DNA of 19,651 nt, taken from contig JBAQZZ010000278.1 of the NCBI GenBank assembly GCA_049791475.1, positions 1 to 19,651 on the forward strand, given 5' to 3'. The translations under genes and the position numbers were made by a program. The notes under the pieces are model-generated. The model saw only the letters and a program-made list of their open reading frames with translations, was not told the DNA's origin and did no database searches. The number at the start of each line of letters is the position of its first letter. The first letter of the stretch is position 1. Positions 14,700 through 19,651 of this stretch are shown one piece after another. This DNA is from CAXBID01 sp049791475 (GTDB taxonomy: Bacteria > Bacteroidota > Bacteroidia > Flavobacteriales > Flavobacteriaceae).

Positions 14700-14714
14700 T
14701 TGTAATTTTTACAA
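14700..14714. promoter_or_regulatory. Inverted repeat TTGTAA-TTT-TTACAA upstream of the redox lipoprotein gene
   Basis: A perfect 6-bp inverted repeat with a three-base centre lies 83 bases before the tlpA-like start codon and 17 bases from the terminator-like hairpin of the ABC operon. It could be an operator for the following operon, but nothing ties it to a particular regulator. Confidence 0.3.
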
Positions 14715-14730
14715 TTTAATATAAAAACTA

Positions 14731-14783
14731 ATGGTCTCAATCTGTCCAATTTTAAACTTTCAAAAAACAGCTACTGAGACCAT
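14731..14783 (-). terminator. Probable terminator of the ABC transporter operon
   Basis: ATGGTCTCA (14731-14739) pairs perfectly with TGAGACCAT (14775-14783), and an inner CTGT/ACAG pairing (14742-14745 with 14767-14770) narrows the loop. On the minus strand it follows the ATPase stop codon by 21 bases and leads into TAGTTTTTATATT. The loop is long, so efficiency is uncertain. Confidence 0.5.
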
Positions 14784-14804
14784 AACCTAAACCAAATTAT
14801 GCGA

Positions 14805-15500
14805 CTAATTAGAAAAATGCGCTTCTAGTTCTTTTAAAGTCGCTTCACTGGTTTGTAAATCTTTTACAACTTCACCTTTTTCAAGTACAACAATACGTTC
14901 GCAAACATCGGTTACATGCATTAAATCATGACTTGATATTAAAACAGTAACGCCTTTGGTTTCTGCTAAATCTTTAATAATACCTTTTAAGCGTATTTGG
15001 GTAGTTGGGTCTAAATTTGCAAAAGGCTCGTCGAGAATAACCACTTCTGGATTTCCTATTAAAGCTGCAACAATGCCTACCTTTTTTTGGTTTCCTTTAC
15101 TTAAATCTCGTAAGTATTTTTTTTGACCCAATATTTCGCCATGGAAAAAATCTTGAAATTGAGAGACTAATTTATTAACGTCAGCTTTATTTTGACTGCG
15201 TAATTCACCAATAAAATAAAAGTACTCTTCCGCGGTTAAATAACCTATTAAAAAGCTTTCATCTATAAAAGCAGATGTAAAAGGTTTCCAGTCTTCACTT
15301 TCGTTTACTTGAATATTATTACTTTTAATATAACCTGTTGTTGGCTGAATTAAATCCAGCAATAAGCTAAAATAAGTAGTTTTCCCTGCGCCGTTATTTC
15401 CAACCAATCCAAAGCTTTGCCCTTTAGGAATATCTAAAGCGCTTATGTTTAAAACTTCGTTGCCAGCGTATTTTTTTGATAAATTAGATGTTGTTATCAT
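14805..15500 (-). CDS. ABC transporter ATP-binding protein
   Basis: The 231-residue protein is a complete single ATPase domain. It has Walker A GNNGAGKTT (34-42, Lys40), the signature LSKGNQ (133-138), Walker B VVILDEP (153-159, catalytic Glu158), the D-loop NLD (162-164) and the switch His191. The DLSKGNQKKVGIVAALIGNPEVVILDEPFANLDP pattern is that of exporters with separate permease and ATPase chains. It starts 12 bases after the DUF5687-like permease gene and should be its motor. The substrate is not apparent. A PadR repressor in the same operon suggests inducible expression. Confidence 0.95.
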   Translation of the reverse strand: MITTSNLSKKYAGNEVLNISALDIPKGQSFGLVGNNGAGKTTYFSLLLDLIQPTTGYIKSNNIQVNESEDWKPFTSAFIDESFLIGYLTAEEYFYFIGELRSQNKADVNKLVSQFQDFFHGEILGQKKYLRDLSKGNQKKVGIVAALIGNPEVVILDEPFANLDPTTQIRLKGIIKDLAETKGVTVLISSHDLMHVTDVCERIVVLEKGEVVKDLQTSEATLKELEAHFSN

Positions 15501-15512
15501 AATTTTATGTTG

Positions 15513-16991
15513 TTAGTTATTTTGATCGAAAGCATCAATCATTTTATATTTTGATTCTAAATATTTTACCGTAATAGCTTTCATTAATTTTTGATGAAAT
15601 ATGATGCCTATAATTCCTAAAACGGCTAATACTAAACAGGCTATTTCAAAGCTTATTAAAAAGTAAAATAGGGCAAATAATCCCATTGGTAGAATTAATA
15701 AAGGAATACCAATAAGCCACTGCACTGCTCCTGTACCTTGATAATTAAACGCTGCTTTTTGACTTAAATCAATCTTTTTCCTGTTAAAAGACCCACCATA
15801 TAATATTACATGCGTATTAACGCCTACATTATAAATAGCAGCTGCAAAATGTGCTAGTAAAATTTTCCAACCAAAGAATACATAAGGAATACCAAGCACA
15901 AATAATATCACAACACTTAATGCCATTAAAGTGAATTTCGAGTTTAAATATTGTTCGTATTTAATATTCTGGCTCATGAGTAGCTTATAATAACCGCTAT
16001 CCCAAGCTGGAATGAACTGACCAAAATTGATTAAAAAAATACCTGTTGAAAAAATGCCTATGAACACAAAAAACCAAGGCATATTTTGATAAGTTGATTG
16101 CGGATAGAAAAATAAGCCATAAAGTAAGCCTAAAATTAACATCCAAACGGCTGATTTTGTGCGTTTATTTCGCCAAATTAATTTTAAATCGAGTTGCATG
16201 AAGGGTGCGATATCTCCAAAGTTTTTTGTCCACTCTAAATTTGCAGTATTTACTTCTTTTACTTTTTCTTTTAAACCACTATCTAAAAATAATTTTTGTC
16301 GCAATAATTTAAAATTGAAAAAATAAAGCCCAATTAAAATAAATATTGGGATTAAAATTAAAATGGGCGACTCGTAAATAGCGGTAAATCCTTTTCCAAC
16401 AAGTTCTGTAAAGGATATAATATTGAAGTAATTTAAAGCAAATAAACCTCCTGAAAATAAAATTAATGGAAGAAAAGACAATTCGGTTTCTGCTGAAAAA
16501 CTTTCAATAATAAAGTTTAAAAAATTAATACAAAGTGTCGTAATTATTAATGCGAGCATCCAAACTAAAACGGATGTTGATGGATACCCTTTTACCATTA
16601 AAATAATTCCAAATGGAATAATGGCGAAAAGCGGTAAAAAATTAAAAAACGATACCGCAGATTTTTCTAAAACATAATTTACAATCTTACGCTTTTTAAT
16701 AGGTAATGTAAGCATCGGCTTTATACTCATTACTGGTAATTTCTGAAAGAAAAATCTAAAAATTAAATCGCCTAAAATCCAATAGAATAGAAAACCATTT
16801 AATACCATTAATGGATCTTGTTCTGGATAAAGTTTTTTAAGTGCTGGATACGTCACTAATCCCATGCCTAAAAAAATGGCTATAAAATAAAGTGCCATAA
16901 AGCCCATAAATATTTTTATCCCTATACTTTTTCCTAGACTAGCAGATCTAAAAAAAGATTTCCATTCTAAACTTAAAAATCGTTTTATCAT
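15513..16991 (-). CDS. ABC transporter permease, DUF5687-like
   Basis: The 492-residue membrane protein has about ten to twelve hydrophobic helices, concentrated at 25-75, 110-215, 280-325 and 350-485. The opening MIKRFLSLEWKSFFRSASLGKSIGIKIFMGF resembles Bacteroidota DUF5687 proteins, which are regularly encoded next to an ABC ATPase and are taken to be its membrane half. The ATG at 16991 follows padR by 148 bases, which may contain a separate promoter, though no clear match is seen. The ATPase gene follows within 12 bases. The exported molecule is unknown. Confidence 0.85.
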   Translation of the reverse strand: MIKRFLSLEWKSFFRSASLGKSIGIKIFMGFMALYFIAIFLGMGLVTYPALKKLYPEQDPLMVLNGFLFYWILGDLIFRFFFQKLPVMSIKPMLTLPIKKRKIVNYVLEKSAVSFFNFLPLFAIIPFGIILMVKGYPSTSVLVWMLALIITTLCINFLNFIIESFSAETELSFLPLILFSGGLFALNYFNIISFTELVGKGFTAIYESPILILIPIFILIGLYFFNFKLLRQKLFLDSGLKEKVKEVNTANLEWTKNFGDIAPFMQLDLKLIWRNKRTKSAVWMLILGLLYGLFFYPQSTYQNMPWFFVFIGIFSTGIFLINFGQFIPAWDSGYYKLLMSQNIKYEQYLNSKFTLMALSVVILFVLGIPYVFFGWKILLAHFAAAIYNVGVNTHVILYGGSFNRKKIDLSQKAAFNYQGTGAVQWLIGIPLLILPMGLFALFYFLISFEIACLVLAVLGIIGIIFHQKLMKAITVKYLESKYKMIDAFDQNN

Positions 16992-17139
16992 GTTTTGGTT
17001 GATTAGAATTAAAAATTATTGAACTCTGGAGTGTTAGTATTATTTTTTATCAATTTGTTACAAACTTTAAAAAAACTCATAGTCTAAATATAATTTGCCT
17101 TAGCATGTATTTTAGTTACTTGTAAAAATAACAGTTTAA

Positions 17140-17478
17140 TTATTCAGGACGAAATTTAGGGTTTACTAATGCACGCATAATCACAATATAATCTTCTAAT
17201 TCTGCTAATTTTTTAACAGTTTCTCTAGTGCCTTTCTCTGTGAGTTTATAATATTTTCGTTTTCTTTTGCCTATCATTAAAGTTTCTGCCTCCACAAAAC
17301 CTTGTGCTTTTAACTTATGCAGACATGGGTAAAGTGCACCTTCAGTAATAATTAATTCTCCTTGGGTAATTTCTTCTGCTCTTTGTGTTATTTGATAACC
17401 ATACATCTTATCGTGCTCATTTAATAACTTGAGTATAATTGTAGCTAAACTACCTTTGTATAAACTGGAATTTTTCAT
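17140..17478 (-). CDS. PadR-family transcriptional repressor
   Basis: The 112-residue protein is a short PadR (group II size): a winged helix-turn-helix at about 7-83 (SLYKGSLATIILKLLNEHDKMYGYQITQRAEE, ITEGALYPCLHKLKAQGFV, KRKRKYYKLTEKG) and a C-terminal helix (85-106) for dimerisation. PadR proteins bind palindromic operators and often regulate themselves and an adjacent transporter; many respond to small hydrophobic molecules. Here the permease and ATPase genes follow in the same direction and a perfect 40-bp palindrome lies eight bases before the ATG (17478). Autorepression together with control of the ABC genes is therefore the likely arrangement. Confidence 0.93.
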   Translation of the reverse strand: MKNSSLYKGSLATIILKLLNEHDKMYGYQITQRAEEITQGELIITEGALYPCLHKLKAQGFVEAETLMIGKRKRKYYKLTEKGTRETVKKLAELEDYIVIMRALVNPKFRPE

Positions 17479-17486
17479 AGTTATAA

Positions 17487-17526
17487 ATATACATAAAATT
17501 ATTATGCATAATAATTTTATGTATAT
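17487..17526. promoter_or_regulatory. Perfect 40-bp palindrome, probable PadR operator
   Basis: The sequence is perfectly self-complementary about the centre between 17506 and 17507. Each half runs ATATACAT-AAAATT-ATTATG outwards to inwards. It contains ACAT...ATGT half-sites like those of known PadR operators, though far apart, and an inner ATTATGCATAAT palindrome. It lies in the divergent region between padR and the reductase gene. A partial -7 match for padR (TATATTTA, minus sense, 17484-17491) overlaps its edge. Confidence 0.65.
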
Positions 17527-17567
17527 ATTTTTACCTTAAAAACTAGTACTATATGTAATGTCTTCAC

Positions 17568-17575
17568 TATTTTTG
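17568..17575 (+). promoter_or_regulatory. Possible -7 element for the reductase gene
   Basis: TATTTTTG matches the Bacteroidota TAnnTTTG element exactly and lies 14 bases before the reductase ATG, which implies a very short leader. No TTG is present at the expected upstream distance, so support is partial. Confidence 0.35.
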
Positions 17576-17589
17576 TGAAAAATTTATAA

Positions 17590-18648
17590 ATGTCTTCATT
17601 TCATAAACTATCTGTAAAAGATATTAAAAGAGAAACCGATAAAGCGGTAAGCATAAGTTTTAATGTACCTGAAAACTTAAAAACTACTTTTGCTTTTAAA
17701 GCGGGGCAATACATAACTTTAAAAACACATATTGACGGGCATGAAGTTCGCAGAGATTATTCCTTATGTGTGTCTCCAAAGAGTGGCGAACTAAAAGTGG
17801 CCGTTAAAGAAGTTGTAGATGGCACCTTTTCTGCTCATGCTAATAATACTTTAAAAGTTGGCGATGCTATTGAGGTTGGGCCACCAAAAGGACGCTTTGT
17901 TTTCACACCAAACGATTCTAAAACCAAAAACATAGCATTGTTTGCTGCAGGAAGTGGAATAACTCCTGTTTTAAGCATTATTAAATGTGCTTTAGAAGAA
18001 GAAGTTCACAGCAAAGTAATCTTAGTTTATGGTAACAAAACTGCCAAAGACACGATGTTTTTAAACGAACTTTTAGACCTTCAACACCACTATAAAGATC
18101 GATTTTCTATTCAGTTTGTTTTTAGTCAACAAGATCAAGACGATTCCATTTTTGGTAGAATTGAAAAAAGTACCGTTAATTATGTGGTGAAAAATAAGCA
18201 CAAACATATTGAGGTTGATGCCTTTTACCTTTGTGGACCCGAAGCCATGATACACACGGTTAAAAATGTATTGACCGAACACGGTATTGATGAAAACCGT
18301 ATTCATTTTGAGCTTTTTAAAGCTGCAAAATTAGATGAAGTTGAAGATGATGAAACGCTTGAAACTGGCAAAACTAAAATTACTATTACCGTTGATGATG
18401 AGACGACTACTTTTGAAATGTCTCAAAAACAAACTATACTTGAAGCCGCTTTAGATGAAGATTTAGATGCGCCCTATTCTTGCCAAGGTGGCATTTGTAG
18501 CAGTTGTTTAGCCAAAATTACGGAAGGAGAAGCTACGATGAGACAAAACAATATTTTAACTGAAAGTGAAGTCGCTGAAGGTTTAATTTTAACTTGTCAA
18601 GCTCATCCAACCTCAGCAACTATTGTGGTTGATTATGATGATGTTTAA
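17590..18648 (+). CDS. PaaE-like FAD/NAD(P)H reductase with C-terminal 2Fe-2S ferredoxin domain
   Basis: The 352-residue protein moves electrons from NAD(P)H through FAD to a plant-type 2Fe-2S cluster. The FAD-binding domain (1-105) has RDYSLC (55-60), the nucleotide domain (110-245) has GSGITP (121-126) and CGPEAM (215-220), and the ferredoxin domain (262-352) has the cluster ligands Cys298, Cys303, Cys306 and Cys336 in SCQGGICSSC and LTCQAHP. This order matches PaaE, the reductase of phenylacetyl-CoA epoxidase, but no other paa gene is nearby, so it may serve another oxygenase or desaturase. It is the only plus-strand gene, divergent from padR and convergent with a glycosyltransferase gene. 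Confidence 0.9.
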   Translation: MSSFHKLSVKDIKRETDKAVSISFNVPENLKTTFAFKAGQYITLKTHIDGHEVRRDYSLCVSPKSGELKVAVKEVVDGTFSAHANNTLKVGDAIEVGPPKGRFVFTPNDSKTKNIALFAAGSGITPVLSIIKCALEEEVHSKVILVYGNKTAKDTMFLNELLDLQHHYKDRFSIQFVFSQQDQDDSIFGRIEKSTVNYVVKNKHKHIEVDAFYLCGPEAMIHTVKNVLTEHGIDENRIHFELFKAAKLDEVEDDETLETGKTKITITVDDETTTFEMSQKQTILEAALDEDLDAPYSCQGGICSSCLAKITEGEATMRQNNILTESEVAEGLILTCQAHPTSATIVVDYDDV

Positions 18649-18650
18649 AA

Positions 18651-18690
18651 GCCCCCTAACCCCCAAAGGGGAAATTAAAAGATGGCTTTT
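18651..18690 (+). repeat. CCCC-AAA-GGGG repeat and terminator-like hairpin between convergent genes
   Basis: Two bases after the reductase TAA comes GCCCCCTAACCCCCAAAGGGG, the same plan as copy B after atpA. AAAAGCC (18647-18653) can also pair with GGCTTTT (18684-18690), which is followed by ATTTTTT, giving a bidirectional terminator shape that includes the end of the glycosyltransferase gene. The core repeat fills nearly all of the 26-base gap between the two stop codons. Confidence 0.65.
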
Positions 18691-19651
18691 ATTTTTTCAA
18701 TAATTGTTTCTGGTGAAATACTTCCAGCTGCTTCCTTGTAGTTTTCTGGATATTTATTGCCATAAACCGAAGTTGGAATTTTTGGAAATTTATTTTTATC
18801 TGCTAACAGCGCATAATCATTAGGTTGATTGAATGGCGCAAAACCAGCAAATGGATGTGTAACACCCCAAATAGTAATCACTTTTATTCCCAACATAGCC
18901 GCTAAATGCCCGTTTCCAGAATCCATTGAAAGCATAACATCTAAATTTGAAATAACATCCAATTCTTCATCCAAAGATAATTTTCCAGCAAGATTTATCG
19001 TGTTTGATATCTCACTTTCAAATTGATTAAGAATTTCTATTTCATTTTTTCCACCACCAAATAAGATAATTTGATGCTTTTTTGAAAGTTCCTGAATAAC
19101 TATTTTCATTAAATGTAATGGATACATTTTGCCTTCATGAGCTGCAAAAGGGGCGATACCAATTAGAGGCTTGGTAGTTTCTCCAATAATTGATAAAATC
19201 TTTTTGGATAAAATAGCGCTTTCTGGAAATGTAGGTTTTGATAAGTCTAATTGATAACCCAAGCCTTCAAAAACATCTGCATATCTTTGATGTGTGGTTT
19301 TTAATTGCCTAAAAGCATTACCAGATATTAATGCCTTCTTTTCTGCTCGCCCTTTGTCAATAGCGGCAAATTGTTTACCTCTAAGAACCTTTTTTAAAAT
19401 TTTGCTTCTTAGTACATTATGTAAATCGGCAATTGCATAAAATGCATGTTCTTTATTTAACTCTCTTGCTATTTTATAAAGTCCGAAAACACCTTTATGT
19501 TCGCCTTTAACGTCAGCGAAAAAAATAGTAATGTTTTTTAAATCTCTAAATAAAGGTGAAAAAAAAGGACGCGTTAGAACGGTGATTTTGGTGTCAGGAT
19601 AATTTTGGTTTAGTACTCTTAAAATAGGAATAGTCATAGCGACGTCTCCCA
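18675..19651 (-). CDS. Glycosyltransferase family 9 (heptosyltransferase-like), 5' end outside the window
   Basis: The frame stays open to the window edge: before the internal Met at 19637 it reads Gly-Asp-Val-Ala, giving GDVAMTIPILRVLNQNYPD, the usual N-terminal motif of family 9. The true start is therefore a few codons beyond position 19651. About 325 residues are visible and the C-terminus is complete. The family transfers heptose or related sugars from ADP-activated donors to lipopolysaccharide core. The C-terminal domain shows IGIAPFAAHEGKMYP, the donor-site region, and MDSGNGHLAAMLGIKVITIWG, a conserved family 9 signature with the SGxxHLA-like element. The acceptor is unknown. It is convergent with the reductase gene. 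Confidence 0.9.
   Translation of the reverse strand, partial: GDVAMTIPILRVLNQNYPDTKITVLTRPFFSPLFRDLKNITIFFADVKGEHKGVFGLYKIARELNKEHAFYAIADLHNVLRSKILKKVLRGKQFAAIDKGRAEKKALISGNAFRQLKTTHQRYADVFEGLGYQLDLSKPTFPESAILSKKILSIIGETTKPLIGIAPFAAHEGKMYPLHLMKIVIQELSKKHQIILFGGGKNEIEILNQFESEISNTINLAGKLSLDEELDVISNLDVMLSMDSGNGHLAAMLGIKVITIWGVTHPFAGFAPFNQPNDYALLADKNKFPKIPTSVYGNKYPENYKEAAGSISPETIIEKIKAIF

Noticed and set aside
18073..18306. Minus-strand open frame inside the reductase gene
   Set aside because: Antisense to the nucleotide-binding domain of a well-supported gene.
17590..18648. Firm assignment as paaE of phenylacetate breakdown
   Set aside because: The domain order fits, but no other phenylacetate gene is in the window, so only a PaaE-like reductase is claimed.
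18829..19026. Plus-strand open frame inside the glycosyltransferase
   Set aside because: Antisense to the conserved C-terminal motif region; no independent support.

Overview
The window looks like the chromosome of an AT-rich member of the Bacteroidota, most probably a marine-type Flavobacteriaceae. Four things point there: a PorW/SprE-like lipoprotein next to a bactofilin and the ATP synthase genes; an ATP synthase operon that ends at atpG with no atpD/atpC; a promoter of the Bacteroidota form (TTG, 18 nt, TACCTTTG) before atpB; and short G/C-rich palindromic repeats in intergenic DNA. No rRNA, tRNA, CRISPR array or classical insertion sequence was seen. All genes but one lie on the minus strand, so the window reads right to left.

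Region 1 (1-2291, minus): a surface-polysaccharide/nucleotide operon of a Wzx/MATE-type flippase, dut, and the first 13 codons of a sugar-nucleotidyltransferase at the window edge. A small GIY-YIG nuclease gene flanked by inverted hairpin repeats lies between dut and the nucleotidyltransferase. Deleting the hairpin-to-hairpin unit would leave a 4-nt gap between those two genes, so it looks like a small mobile cassette.

Region 2 (2333-11242, minus): porW/sprE - bactofilin - atpZ - small membrane protein - promoter - atpB - atpE - atpF - atpH - atpA - atpG - terminator. It encodes the whole Fo sector (a, c, b) and the delta, alpha and gamma subunits of F1. The beta and epsilon genes must be elsewhere. 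Four of the five gaps between atp genes hold a stem-loop or palindromic repeat. Two repeat families (TTCCTGC hairpins and CCTCCCC-AAA-GGGGAGG hairpins) sit on or within a few bases of stop codons.

Region 3 (11456-14616, minus): a thiol-redox lipoprotein of the TlpA/DUF4369 type, then a multi-pass LytS/YehU-type histidine kinase and its LytTR response regulator, the last two overlapping as TAATG.

Region 4 (14731-17526, minus): a PadR repressor, a DUF5687-type ABC permease and its ATPase, ending in a probable terminator. A perfect 40-bp palindrome, the likely PadR operator, lies 8 bp upstream of the padR start codon, facing the divergent reductase gene.

Region 5 (17590-19651): a plus-strand PaaE-like FAD/NAD(P)/2Fe-2S reductase, convergent with a 5'-truncated family 9 glycosyltransferase. 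The 26 bases between their stops are nearly filled by a G/C-rich repeat. No gap between genes exceeds 300 bases. The longest (11243-11455) holds only weak hairpins and the leader of the porW operon.
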